Position numbers and translations under genes: made by a program
The notes under the pieces: model-generated
What the model saw: only the letters and a program-made list of their open reading frames with translations
Told to the model about the DNA's origin: nothing
The model's database searches: none
NCBI GenBank assembly: GCA_028345095.1
Contig: JAOMCQ010000001.1
Location: 62,001-126,000 of the forward strand
Direction of reading: 5' to 3'
Source of the DNA: Candidatus Nitrosopelagicus sp.
GTDB lineage: Archaea; Thermoproteota; Nitrososphaeria; Nitrososphaerales; Nitrosopumilaceae
Length of the DNA: 64,000 nucleotides
In this document: positions 9,447-19,730 of the stretch, in pieces
Position numbering within the stretch: the first letter of the stretch is position 1
How the letters are laid out: every line of letters starts with the position of its first letter

Positions 9447-9926
9447 GTGATTAACTCAAAACACACACTGACAATTTTGGCAAGCTTAATGCTAGTCGCA
9501 GGTATGCCTTTGGCATTCGCTGATGGACACGGTGACGGCTTGACAATTGCAGCAGATGCAGTTGAGGGTTCAACAACAATCACCATCACAGGACACGCTA
9601 CATCAAGTAACATTCCTGTAACAATCATGGTTCTTGCACCTAATGGAAACGTTGTTTCTATTGATCAACTCAACCCTGATTCTGATGGTTCATTCACTTC
9701 AACAATCGGCGTTGGTGGTCCAATGTGGAAACAAGATGGCGAGTATTCAATTACCGCACAACAAGGTTCTGCCTCAATGAACAAATCAACCGTTGTAGTA
9801 GAGATTGCTGACGGTGCAGTAGTTCCAGAATTTGGTACAATTGCATCTCTAGTACTTGTTGTTGCAATTTCTTCAATCGTAGTATTATCTGCAAAAGGCA
9901 GACTTAGTTTCACACCACGAATCTAA
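9447..9926 (+). CDS. Secreted protein with PEFG-CTERM sorting signal
   Basis: Signal peptide and Ig-like module, then VPEFGTIASLVLVVAISSIVVLSAKGR; GTG start (ORF track begins at 9414) about 30 nt below a TATA-like gtttataaac. Confidence 0.85.
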   Translation: MINSKHTLTILASLMLVAGMPLAFADGHGDGLTIAADAVEGSTTITITGHATSSNIPVTIMVLAPNGNVVSIDQLNPDSDGSFTSTIGVGGPMWKQDGEYSITAQQGSASMNKSTVVVEIADGAVVPEFGTIASLVLVVAISSIVVLSAKGRLSFTPRI

Positions 9927-10017
9927 ACTGTCCACTTTTCTTATTTTATATTTTTCTTCAATATTCATAAAATTTTTCTTAAACTTCTTAAGACGCTTCT
10001 TTTTTGTAGTTGTATAG

Positions 10018-10677
10018 TTGGATGTTGAAAAATTTCAAGATGATGTATACTCTATAACTGAACTCTTGTCAAAGCAATTATCGCCTGAACTAATTCCAAA
10101 ATTAAACTTTGTCAGACAAAATTTAATTGAATATTATAAAAAAAATCTTGTAAAAATCAATCATTCTATTCTAGAATTAATCTGTGCATCTGAGATTATT
10201 TCTCATGGATTTTCTGTTGATGTTGAAAAATCGATATCTGATATACTAGTTTGTGATTTATTTGGAAAAAAAGTGGATAAGACATGTATAATTGAGATTG
10301 AGACTGGATTTACTCCTCCTGAACATGCATTAGACACTGTAGATTACTATGCAGCAAGAATTGTTAGTAAGATTGCACGGTATAGCAGACATTGTGGAAA
10401 ATTTTCTCTTGCTACGCCTGTTGTGAATATATTGCCAATATCAAATATATTTTTACTTCCTCCAAAATTACGAAAATCTGAAGATGTAAAAAAACTGAAA
10501 CTCTTATGTGACCGCTTTTATAAAAATCCACAAATTAAACTAGAGGATATACAAAATGCTCACATTCATTCTGTTTATCTAATAAACACAGACAAAGGTT
10601 TTGCTAAAGAATTGGATCCTGAAATATATCTTCAAATGACAAAACAATTGATGGACAAAAGTGAAATTGATCTTTAA
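10018..10677 (+). CDS. Hypothetical protein, possible PD-(D/E)xK-like fold
   Basis: SISDILVCDLFGKKVDKTCIIEIETGF resembles a D...ExE nuclease core; tentative. Confidence 0.5.
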   Translation: MDVEKFQDDVYSITELLSKQLSPELIPKLNFVRQNLIEYYKKNLVKINHSILELICASEIISHGFSVDVEKSISDILVCDLFGKKVDKTCIIEIETGFTPPEHALDTVDYYAARIVSKIARYSRHCGKFSLATPVVNILPISNIFLLPPKLRKSEDVKKLKLLCDRFYKNPQIKLEDIQNAHIHSVYLINTDKGFAKELDPEIYLQMTKQLMDKSEIDL

Positions 10678-10751
10678 TTTTACAAATTTGATCCTTGCAC
10701 CTCTTAATTTCTCATAAGGTTTAATACCTGATTACCTAGGATGATTGCCAT

Positions 10752-12947
10752 ATGACTAAATACAAATCCACATCTGAAGTGATGAAAATTATCAGTGACA
10801 AAGATAAGATCCGAAACTTTGGTGTCATTGCACATGTGGATCATGGTAAAACTACCATGAGTGACAGTCTTTTGGCACACTCCGGAATAATTTCTCCATC
10901 TACTGCAGGAAGTGCATTGGCAATGGACTCGATGAAAGCAGAACAAGAACGAGGAATTACAATTGTTCAGGCTAATGTTACATTACATTATCAAGAAGAT
11001 GACAAGGATTATGTTATTAATATGATTGATACTCCTGGACATGTTGATTTTTCTGGTCGTGTAATTAGAAGTCTTAGGGCAATTGACGGTGCAGTTGTAG
11101 TTTGTGATGCAGTGGAAGGAATAATGACTCAGACTGAAACTGTAACCCGAATGTCACTTGAAGAAAGAGTAAGACCTGTTTTGTATATTAATAAAATCGA
11201 TCGACTTATCAAAGAACTAAGATTAACTCCTGAAAAAATGCAAGAAACCCTTGCAAATGTTGTTTCAAATTTCAATGAATTAATTGATACCTATGCTGAA
11301 GATGAATACAAAGAAAAATGGAAAGTATCTATTCAAGATGGTAGTGTGACATTTGGTTCTGCAAAAGACAAATGGGCAATTAATGTTGATATTATGAAGA
11401 AAAAAGGGGTTACATTCAAGGATGTCATAGATGCATATTCTGATTCTGGTAAAGTTGAAGATTTGGTAGAAAAAGCACCACTAGCTGAAGGCGTACTTGG
11501 AATGGTAGTTAAACATCATCCTCCGCCACATATTGCACAAAAGTATAGAATCCCAAAAATTTGGAAAGGTGATTTGGAATCTGATACTGGTAAAGCACTT
11601 CTTGCCTGTGATGATAATGGTCCTACAATTATGATGTGTGTTAATATGACAATTGATCCTGCTGCTGGACCTGTAGCAATTGGAAGATTATTTTCTGGTA
11701 AAATCAAAGACGGTCAAACAATTAACATTATTGATACAAAACGTGAAGGACGTGTACAATCTGTAAACTTTTTCATGTCAAATGTAAGAGAACAAGTTGG
11801 TGAATTGGGTGCAGGAAATATTCCTGCATTGCTTGGCCTAACCGATGTTCGTGCAGGACAAACAATTTCTACAGTAAAAGGTATTCCTGTATTTGAAGCA
11901 TCAAAATATGTCTCCGAACCTGTTGTGCAAATGGCGATTGAACCAAAACATCCAAAAGATTTACCAAAACTTGTAGAAGTTCTACGAAAATTAACAATTG
12001 AAGATCCAAACCTTGTAATCAAAATTGATGAAGAAAGTGGTGAAACCATTATGGCTGGAATGGGTGTGTTACATCTTGATGTTGCAGTTAATCTGATCAA
12101 AGACGCAAAAGTTGATATCGTAACTTCTGAACCATTAATCAATTATCGAGAAACAATCAATGGTGGTTGTGAACCTGTAATGGCAAAATCTCCAAATCGT
12201 CACAATAAAATTTTCATGAAGGTTGAACCATTAGAACCTGAAATCGCTGAAATGTGTAGAAATGGAACTCTCAGTGAAATGAAAGATAAAAAAGAAACTG
12301 CTCAAATATTACGTGAAAAAGGTTGGTCTCCAGATGTAGCAAAGAAAGTAATGAGATTCGATTCACGTGGAAACGTTATGATTAATGGAACAAAAGGTGT
12401 TCAATTTGTAGATGAATCTACTGATTCATTATTGTCAGGTTTTGATGAAGTGATGAGTGAAGGAGGTTTAACAAAAGAACAAGTAAGAAATTGTAAATTT
12501 ACATTTACACACTTTGTCCCACATGAAGATACTGCTCATAGAGGTTTATCACAAATTGGTCCTGCATCAAGACGTGCATGTCTTGCTGCATTTTTATCCG
12601 CAGAACCTGTATTACTTGAACCAATGCTTGCAATTGAGGTCCGTGTCCCAACTGATCTAATTGGAAACGTTTCATCTGTACTTCAAGGAAAACGTGGTAA
12701 AGTTTTGGATATGCAACAAAAAGGAGCAACAAGTATTGTAATTGGAGAAGTTCCTGCCGTTGAAACGTTTGATATATCTGAAAAAATGCGTGGTCAAACA
12801 GCTGGTAAAGCAATGTGGAATACACACTTCAAAGCATGGACTGCCGTCCCAAAATCAATTGCTGCAACACTAACTGAAGATATTCGAAAGAGAAAAGGAT
12901 TAAGTCCAAACCCTCCTGCACCAACTGAATTTATTGACAGAGACTAA
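10752..12947 (+). CDS. fusA: Translation elongation factor aEF-2
   Basis: IAHVDHGKTTMSDSLL, ERGITI, IDTPGHVDFSGRV, INKIDRL; diphthamide-loop-like sequence near the C-terminus. Confidence 0.97.
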   Translation: MTKYKSTSEVMKIISDKDKIRNFGVIAHVDHGKTTMSDSLLAHSGIISPSTAGSALAMDSMKAEQERGITIVQANVTLHYQEDDKDYVINMIDTPGHVDFSGRVIRSLRAIDGAVVVCDAVEGIMTQTETVTRMSLEERVRPVLYINKIDRLIKELRLTPEKMQETLANVVSNFNELIDTYAEDEYKEKWKVSIQDGSVTFGSAKDKWAINVDIMKKKGVTFKDVIDAYSDSGKVEDLVEKAPLAEGVLGMVVKHHPPPHIAQKYRIPKIWKGDLESDTGKALLACDDNGPTIMMCVNMTIDPAAGPVAIGRLFSGKIKDGQTINIIDTKREGRVQSVNFFMSNVREQVGELGAGNIPALLGLTDVRAGQTISTVKGIPVFEASKYVSEPVVQMAIEPKHPKDLPKLVEVLRKLTIEDPNLVIKIDEESGETIMAGMGVLHLDVAVNLIKDAKVDIVTSEPLINYRETINGGCEPVMAKSPNRHNKIFMKVEPLEPEIAEMCRNGTLSEMKDKKETAQILREKGWSPDVAKKVMRFDSRGNVMINGTKGVQFVDESTDSLLSGFDEVMSEGGLTKEQVRNCKFTFTHFVPHEDTAHRGLSQIGPASRRACLAAFLSAEPVLLEPMLAIEVRVPTDLIGNVSSVLQGKRGKVLDMQQKGATSIVIGEVPAVETFDISEKMRGQTAGKAMWNTHFKAWTAVPKSIAATLTEDIRKRKGLSPNPPAPTEFIDRD

Positions 12948-13144
12948 TGGTCAAAATTGAAACCTTTGATGCAAGTACTTTTTGGAATAAATCATATGCA
13001 CACCAACGTGGAAAATTGTTAAAACGTGTTCAGGTTCCTGATGATCAAATTAAAATTCTGGTGAACAAACCATATCTTGAACTTCCTGCACCACTTCGTT
13101 ATGAAATAGAAACAAGTGGAATTAAAAAAACAGATTTTGGTTAG
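12947..13144 (+). CDS. Conserved small hypothetical protein
   Basis: 65-aa ORF overlapping the aEF-2 stop codon (translational coupling). Confidence 0.65.
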   Translation: MVKIETFDASTFWNKSYAHQRGKLLKRVQVPDDQIKILVNKPYLELPAPLRYEIETSGIKKTDFG

Positions 13145-14145
13145 ATCTTATCGACCTTTACTCTTGTAGTCCCGTTATCTGTATTGGCATCACTTTCTTC
13201 AACTTTTGTTAGTTTTGGATTTGGAAAGGATGCTATTTTTGCTTCTTTTAGTTTTTTGCAAAGATTTCGAATTGTGACACTACTAATGTTTGCCGCTTTT
13301 GATATTTGAGTTTGTGAAACTTTTTCATTATTTGAGATTGCAGCCAAATAAACTACCGTAGCAGCCATTGCAACCGGATTTTTCCCGCTTGTAATCATTA
13401 ATTCTTCAGCTTTGATTAAAAATTTTATTGCATCTCTTTTTGTTTTCTCAGACGCACCTACTTCTGTTGTAATTCTTGTTATGAAATTGACAGGATTGTA
13501 TGTCTCAAGCGTCAAATCAAGATCTCGTACTAACATTCTGTAAATTCTATGTATGCTTGTCCTACGTAAATTTGTTGCATTTGCAACATCTTGTATTGTT
13601 CTCGGTGTATTTGTGAATCTACATGACGCATATACACATGCACTCAAAATCACTGGTATGCTTCTACCTCTTCCAATTTTTTTTGCCAGAGTTTTTCTGT
13701 AAATGTATGCAGCTTGTTCAACTGCTGCATCTGTAAGCGATAATTTTGCTTTTAGCCCTTCTAATAATGTGAATGCTTTTTGCATATTTCTATGTCCTGG
13801 TAAAGCTTTGCTATTTTTGTCCCACATTCGGAGACGATAAAACGTTCTTTTCATCTCTCCACTGAGATTTTTACCTGTTGCATCCTTGTCTGACTGCTGA
13901 ATTACTGTAGACAATCCCATGTCATTAAATGCAAGTGTTGACTTTCTTCCTGTTCTAGACTTTGACAAATAGTCTTCTCCTGACTGTGAGGATGATTCAG
14001 GACCAAGTTCTGCTACATTCTCTGCTATAACTTCACCACATGTAGAACACATCACTTCTCCTGTACTACTATCGGAAACTAAGAGAACATCCTTTCCCTT
14101 ACTATTTTTACAAATGTGATCACTAGATTCATAATCTTTGTTCAC
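13141..14145 (-). CDS. tfb: Transcription initiation factor TFB
   Basis: N-terminal zinc ribbon, two cyclin repeats: RSIPVILSACVYASCR, NPVAMAATVVYLAA...TQISKAANISSVTIRN. Confidence 0.96.
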   Translation of the reverse strand: MNKDYESSDHICKNSKGKDVLLVSDSSTGEVMCSTCGEVIAENVAELGPESSSQSGEDYLSKSRTGRKSTLAFNDMGLSTVIQQSDKDATGKNLSGEMKRTFYRLRMWDKNSKALPGHRNMQKAFTLLEGLKAKLSLTDAAVEQAAYIYRKTLAKKIGRGRSIPVILSACVYASCRFTNTPRTIQDVANATNLRRTSIHRIYRMLVRDLDLTLETYNPVNFITRITTEVGASEKTKRDAIKFLIKAEELMITSGKNPVAMAATVVYLAAISNNEKVSQTQISKAANISSVTIRNLCKKLKEAKIASFPNPKLTKVEESDANTDNGTTRVKVDKI

Positions 14146-14524
14146 TGTCTTCTTAAGATGTTTTGAACTTATTAGGAATGGCTTCTAGTGTTAATTTTTT
14201 TCATTTGGCACTATTCTTCTGAATAATTTTGATGATGTAAATTCACCATAATGAATGACATCTCTTTTAGGAATTCATATTCTCCATTAGACCACGAGTA
14301 CTTATTTGCATTATCCCAAAAATCATATTTTTTTTTAGATTCAAAATCTTCAGTTTGCATATTAAATCTTAGATTTTGATCTATAATACACAAATTGCCT
14401 CTTCTGATTGACAAAAATGCTCAAAAAAATTGATCCACCAATGCTGAAAATTGGTTTTAGACTACGTTTAGGTCAATGATATCTGAAAAGTATGACATTT
14501 ACGCATATGTTTCCATTCTAAAAC

Positions 14525-14656
14525 ATGAAAGCAAGATTTGATGGAAAATGCAAAAGTTGTGGTGATGACATCCGAAAAGGTAAGGAAATCGCAAAAAATG
14601 CAGATGAAGTTTGGGTTCATAAACACTGTGTTGAAGAATTAGTGGATTTACCTTAA
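14525..14656 (+). CDS. Zinc-binding microprotein, not in ORF track
   Basis: Hand translation: MKARFDGKCKSCGDDIRKGKEIAKNADEVWVHKHCVEELVDLP*, CxxC plus HxxC. Confidence 0.75.
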   Translation: MKARFDGKCKSCGDDIRKGKEIAKNADEVWVHKHCVEELVDLP

Positions 14657-14687
14657 ATCATATATCCACTGTTTTTTTATTTTTAAT

Positions 14688-15533
14688 ATGCTGATTAATC
14701 CTATAGATTTACTTCTATGGACATTTCGAAGAAATGAAAATGATGTTGTAAAATTATACGATGCATTATCGCCGATTATGGAAGTTTCTACTGGTGGAGA
14801 TATGCTGAATTTTGGATATTGGGATAATTCCACCTTACATCCTATTGATGCTCAAAAACGGTTATCCTATATGATTGGTGAAATGGCTGAAATCTCTACT
14901 GCCAATGTAATTACTGATGTTGGAAGTGGAATTTTAGGCCCTGCAAAGATTTGGAGTTCTCAACATCCTTCATTACAAATATCTTCTGTAAATGTAAATT
15001 TCTCACAATTAGCATCAGTTGATTCTGGCAGCATCTCAAAACTAAATTCTACTGCAAGAATGCTTCCATTTTCAAATTCCTCGATAGATCGTGTAATTGC
15101 ATTGGAATCTGCACAACATTTCAAACCTATAGGGGATTTTTTTTCTGAATCTAATCGTATCTTAAAAGATGATGGAATTCTTGTACTGGCTATTCCTACT
15201 GCAACTGATGATTCTAGTTTGAGTAATCTTGGCATATTGAAATTTACTTGGTCGTCAGAACATTATTCACAAAAAAATATCACAACTGAACTTTCTAAAA
15301 ATGGATTTGAAATCATAGAATCAAATGATATTGGAAAAGATGTTTATTCGCCTCTTGCTGAATATTATATCAACAATCGTTCTGAATTACAAAAAAAAAT
15401 TCTCTCTCGTTATTCTAAATATGTAGAAAAAATTCTTTTTGAATCTATGAAAAAAATGCAATCTGCATCTGAAAATAAATTGATCGGTTATTTGATGCTA
15501 AAATGTAAAAAATTAGCACTAGACTCACGCTAG
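14688..15533 (+). CDS. SAM-dependent methyltransferase (class I)
   Basis: ITDVGSGILGPAKIW ... RMLPFSNSSIDRVIALESAQHF ... SNRILKDDGILVLAIP. Confidence 0.85.
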   Translation: MLINPIDLLLWTFRRNENDVVKLYDALSPIMEVSTGGDMLNFGYWDNSTLHPIDAQKRLSYMIGEMAEISTANVITDVGSGILGPAKIWSSQHPSLQISSVNVNFSQLASVDSGSISKLNSTARMLPFSNSSIDRVIALESAQHFKPIGDFFSESNRILKDDGILVLAIPTATDDSSLSNLGILKFTWSSEHYSQKNITTELSKNGFEIIESNDIGKDVYSPLAEYYINNRSELQKKILSRYSKYVEKILFESMKKMQSASENKLIGYLMLKCKKLALDSR

Positions 15534-15565
15534 TGCATAACTATTAAATATCATAATCGAGTATA

Positions 15566-15790
15566 ATGTTCATGGGAGCATCATGTAAAGGAATATGCAC
15601 ACAGCACAAAGTAACAAAAGTTCCAAACTCACAGAAGTACCAATTTGGACTAAAACGTTGCAGTTGGTGTGAAGTATGGCTTGACACAGAAGAAATCCGT
15701 TGCTCATGTTGCAAAATGATTTTGAGAACCAAATCTCGAAATAAGAAAAGAGTCATACCTACCGAATCAACATCGTCTGTTGCCGCATAA
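15566..15790 (+). CDS. Small zinc-ribbon-like protein
   Basis: CKGICTQH...RCSWCEVWLDTEEIRCSCCKMIL cysteine pattern. Confidence 0.75.
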   Translation: MFMGASCKGICTQHKVTKVPNSQKYQFGLKRCSWCEVWLDTEEIRCSCCKMILRTKSRNKKRVIPTESTSSVAA

Positions 15791-17168
15791 AATGAATTCT
15801 GAAAATCATACTAAAGAGATTTCAAAAAAATCATCGACAAAACCCGTCGTCATAATTGGCGCCGGCGTCGGTGGTTTATCAATCGCAACTCTTTTGGTGA
15901 ACGACGGCCACTCTGTTTCAGTTCATGAAAAATCTGAACGTGTAGGGGGACGAACCACTTCAATGAAATTCAAAAACCACATTTTAGATAATGGTTTTCA
16001 TATAATGCCCTTTTACAAAAAATCTGCAATATATGAAATTCTAAAAGATGTCAAGATAGAATCCAGACTTAAACTTGCAATTGTTGATAAAATTGCATTT
16101 TATGACAATGGATTCCATACCTACCCCAAAGGAATTACAGATATTTTAAAAATGTCTTTGATTCCATTCAAGAGCCGAATATCATTATTGAAAATTCTTC
16201 TTCCTATGGCTTTTACTAGCATGGAAAAAGCAGAAAAATTAGATTCTGTTCCTTTAACAAATGTTACCTCTAAACTTGATTTTCATTCTAAACAATTTTT
16301 TGATGCTGTCTGTATGCTTGCCTTTGCAGATACTCCTGATCATATCTCTCTTGGTGAATTCGCAAGAACCATAATTCGTGCAAATCCATTCAAAGGTGGA
16401 ACAAGCGAATTTGCATATCCTGACATGGGTGGATATGATAGAATTAGTGAGGTAATGGCAAATTATGTCAAAGAAAAAAATTCTCAAGTTAATCTGGGGT
16501 CTTCTATCAAAAAGGTGATTGTCAAAAATAGAAAGGTGACTGGCGTTGAACTATCTACTGGGGAAATAGTCCAAAGTGACTGTGTAATTATCTCATATCC
16601 TGCATACCATGCAATAAATCAATTATTTGACTCTGGAGTCTTTGATGATGATTTTATCAAAAAAACAAATCGACTTAATAAAACAACTTCTGTAGTTGAA
16701 GTTCATTTTGCATTATCAAAAAGACTGGATGAACGTCAGGTTGTTTTTCCAGTAGGTGAAAACTATGTCTCAAAAGGAATTTTCTTCATATCAAATATTA
16801 CTCCATCAGTATCACCTAAAGGAGAACATCTCATCATAGTTGGCACTCCTGTAAAACCTGAAGAAACTGAGAATCCTACACGAATTAAAGAAATTGTTTC
16901 AAAAATGAAACAGGAGTTATCTGAAATTTATCCTGACTTTGATGATTCCTTATTATGGGATAGGCCTATGGCTTGGAAACTTGTAGAGGCTGTGGTAAAA
17001 GAACCAGGTTTAGTATGGAAAAATAAAATGCCACATTCTGTATCTCATGTAGATGGGTTATTTTTTGTAGGTGATTCTACTATTAGTTATGGTATTGGAA
17101 CCGACTCTGCAGCACATAGTGCCGTCTTAGCACATCCATTAATAGAAAAACATCTTTCTTCACTTTGA
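15780..17168 (+). CDS. FAD-dependent amine oxidase / phytoene desaturase-like oxidoreductase
   Basis: PVVIIGAGVGGLSIATLLVNDGHSVSVHEKSERVGGRTTSMKF; C-terminal GLFFVGDSTISYGIGTDSAAHSA; start may be ATG at 15792. Confidence 0.88.
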   Translation: MPHKMNSENHTKEISKKSSTKPVVIIGAGVGGLSIATLLVNDGHSVSVHEKSERVGGRTTSMKFKNHILDNGFHIMPFYKKSAIYEILKDVKIESRLKLAIVDKIAFYDNGFHTYPKGITDILKMSLIPFKSRISLLKILLPMAFTSMEKAEKLDSVPLTNVTSKLDFHSKQFFDAVCMLAFADTPDHISLGEFARTIIRANPFKGGTSEFAYPDMGGYDRISEVMANYVKEKNSQVNLGSSIKKVIVKNRKVTGVELSTGEIVQSDCVIISYPAYHAINQLFDSGVFDDDFIKKTNRLNKTTSVVEVHFALSKRLDERQVVFPVGENYVSKGIFFISNITPSVSPKGEHLIIVGTPVKPEETENPTRIKEIVSKMKQELSEIYPDFDDSLLWDRPMAWKLVEAVVKEPGLVWKNKMPHSVSHVDGLFFVGDSTISYGIGTDSAAHSAVLAHPLIEKHLSSL

Positions 17169-17597
17169 GTGATCTTTTGCATAATTTGCAAATTCATCTA
17201 AGACCGTTTTCATACTACTTTCAATCTTACTTTTAGCAAACATTCCCAAAATTTTGAGTCCACCAGATAATACAAAATCAACTTCGATTGTAACCTTTGT
17301 CTGTTCTCCAACTTTTTCATATGTTTCATCAAAGACTGTACCTTTTGCTTGTCCATCCAGCATTTTGACAATATGTCTATCTGGTTTTTCTACAACATGC
17401 TCTGTAGTAACGTTAACCGTTTTTCCTAGGAATCTCAATGTCTCAAAAATTATTGTTTTATTGCCATTTTTTTCAACTATTTTTAATTCTAGAAAATATT
17501 CTGGAAGAATTTTTGTAAACTTTTCATAATCTGTACTGATTGCAAAGAATACGTCTCTATCAATGTCAACTAATTTTGTAAATGAAAATTTTGGCAT
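17160..17597 (-). CDS. SRPBCC-fold (polyketide cyclase/START-like) protein
   Basis: FTKLVDIDRDVFFAISTDYEKFTKILPEYFLELKIVEKNG..., overall length and pattern. Confidence 0.7.
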   Translation of the reverse strand: MPKFSFTKLVDIDRDVFFAISTDYEKFTKILPEYFLELKIVEKNGNKTIIFETLRFLGKTVNVTTEHVVEKPDRHIVKMLDGQAKGTVFDETYEKVGEQTKVTIEVDFVLSGGLKILGMFAKSKIESSMKTVLDEFANYAKDHSK

Positions 17598-17701
17598 ATC
17601 TTTTTTGGTAATTTATTGAATTAAAGTCTAAAGATGGTGATGTTAGGCACTAGTTGACCAATTAGCACTTGCTTATATATTGTAATTGCGTCCAAAGTTT
17701 A

Positions 17702-18670
17702 ATGAAAGTAATACTCGCGGGAATTGCAGGCGTTTTACTACTGACCTCTATGGTTGGCAGTGTTGATGCTGCTAATGTCCCTGATTGGGTAAAAAATAAT
17801 GCAGGATGGTGGGCAGAAGGTCAAATTGACGACGCTGCATTTGTTTCTGGTGTTCAATATATGATTGAAAATGGAATAATCAATGTTCCATCAACTACCA
17901 GAAGTTCAGGTGCCTCTGATACTATTCCAGCTTGGGTAAAGAACAATGCAGGATGGTGGGCAGATGGTACACTAACTGAAAATGAGTTTGTCAATGCACT
18001 TCAATATTTGATAAAGATGGGTATCATGCAAGTTAGCGCAAGCGCTGTAAGTGATGACGGTGCATCAAAATCACAATATCAATCCACACCTAAAGAAACT
18101 ACTAAATCACAATCCTCTGGCAACGCAGATCTTGATGAAATGTTAGCCGAATGTCAAGGCGGTGAAAACAAAAGAGAAATCCGTGAATGTGAGAAAGTAA
18201 TCAAAGATGAATACAAATTAAAAACATACCAGAACAGTGGTGAGAAATTCCAACTTGGTAATGTTGCATACTATTATGTAGCAGATTTCAAGGAGGAAAC
18301 TCGAAAGGGAGTTAAAGAATACAACAACATTGCATACACTGCAACAGGACAAGCTCTCTTAAACTTACAAATGATGGTTCAAAACACCGGTTCCTCAAAT
18401 GAGACACTAATGTGTACTAGCCCATCCATATGTAACTACACTGTATGGGATGGAGGAAAAAAATGGGTAAACTCTGGTTCTGACTTTACATCTGGTAATG
18501 TCGTACTAAAACCGGGACAAGCCAAATTTGTTAATATCTTATGGGGACCTGCAATAGGTTATGGTAGTTATGAGAACTTTGAATATGATTCCGGCAAGGA
18601 TTACTATTTACGAATTGCAGAACCATTTGGTAAATTGGATCTTCCATTGAATCTTATTGTTGTACCATAA
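17702..18670 (+). CDS. Secreted protein with two N-terminal PxWVKNNAGWW repeats
   Basis: Signal peptide; VPDWVKNNAGWWAEGQIDDAAFVSGVQYMIENGIINVP and IPAWVKNNAGWWADGTLTENEFVNALQYLIKMGIMQV; start trimmed from 17669. Confidence 0.85.
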   Translation: MKVILAGIAGVLLLTSMVGSVDAANVPDWVKNNAGWWAEGQIDDAAFVSGVQYMIENGIINVPSTTRSSGASDTIPAWVKNNAGWWADGTLTENEFVNALQYLIKMGIMQVSASAVSDDGASKSQYQSTPKETTKSQSSGNADLDEMLAECQGGENKREIRECEKVIKDEYKLKTYQNSGEKFQLGNVAYYYVADFKEETRKGVKEYNNIAYTATGQALLNLQMMVQNTGSSNETLMCTSPSICNYTVWDGGKKWVNSGSDFTSGNVVLKPGQAKFVNILWGPAIGYGSYENFEYDSGKDYYLRIAEPFGKLDLPLNLIVVP

Positions 18671-18696
18671 CAACTCTCTTTTTCTTATGATAAAAA

Positions 18697-18984
18697 ATGT
18701 CTGATATAATTTGGGGAACTGTAACAAAAATTACTACAACAAACTCGTTTGAGATGAATGTTTCACATCAAAAGGATACAAATCAGGATAGCTATCAAGA
18801 TGTGGAACAAATTCAGTTCACTGAAATTGATATTCCAAGTATTCCTGTAGATGAAAACTCTAGAAATATACCTCAAATTGAAGAAAGTCTCAATAATAAA
18901 TTTGTAAAATGTGAAATTTCAGGCAGGAATTCTGAGAATAAACTAGTATGCATAGTCTCGCATTCGGGCGCCGGCGGATACTGA
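18697..18984 (+). CDS. Small protein with GAGGY C-terminus
   Basis: 95-aa ORF ending HSGAGGY*, overlapping the next gene by TGATG. Confidence 0.65.
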   Translation: MSDIIWGTVTKITTTNSFEMNVSHQKDTNQDSYQDVEQIQFTEIDIPSIPVDENSRNIPQIEESLNNKFVKCEISGRNSENKLVCIVSHSGAGGY

Positions 18985-19730
18985 TGTGGACTCCACAAAT
19001 TTTAGATGAAACATCATCGTACGATGATTTGATTACTGGAAAAATTCCTGCTTTAATAATTCCCGAGGTTTTATCAAAATTTGATTGTGTTTCGTTGTCT
19101 AGAAAAATATTGAAAATATCTCAAAGAAATTCTTCTTCAACAAAATTTGGCACATCCCTAAGTTCACACATATATGAAAAACAAAAATACTTTTCAAAAT
19201 CACAAAAATCAAATAAAATTTTAAAAAACTTGTTCACAGAAAATATTTCACCTGTAACTCTTATGCAACAAAAAATATCAAAATTATTTGGAAAAAAAAT
19301 CTACACTGCAACTGAAAATGGGAATGTTTACTCTGATGCTGTAATACGAATACATGAGAGTGAGGATTCTGTACATCTGCATCGTGATAACTCTAATTTT
19401 GAAATGAGTGAATATAATGTAAGTCAGATGAAAAATCAATTATCTGCTATTCTATATGTTCAATCTCCTGTTGAGGGCGGAGAACTAACAATTTTTCATA
19501 AAATGTGGTCTAAAAAAGATGAAATGATGCGGGTACCTGAATTTGGCTATTCTTCAGATCTGATTAAAGGTATTTGCCAAACAAAAATAAAACCTATTGC
19601 TGGAAATATGGTTATTTTAAATCCAAAATTTTATCATCAAATTGAATCTATATCTGGATTAAAACCTCGTATAACGTTTGGTTTCTTTTTTGGCGAATCA
19701 TCAAAAGATTGTTTTTATTCTTGGACTTGA
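18984..19730 (+). CDS. 2OG-Fe(II) oxygenase (prolyl 4-hydroxylase-like)
   Basis: HLHRDNSNFEMSEYN...LSAILYVQSPVEGGELTIFH...GNMVILNPKFYHQIESISGLKPRITFGFFF: HxD...H plus terminal R. Confidence 0.82.
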   Translation: MWTPQILDETSSYDDLITGKIPALIIPEVLSKFDCVSLSRKILKISQRNSSSTKFGTSLSSHIYEKQKYFSKSQKSNKILKNLFTENISPVTLMQQKISKLFGKKIYTATENGNVYSDAVIRIHESEDSVHLHRDNSNFEMSEYNVSQMKNQLSAILYVQSPVEGGELTIFHKMWSKKDEMMRVPEFGYSSDLIKGICQTKIKPIAGNMVILNPKFYHQIESISGLKPRITFGFFFGESSKDCFYSWT

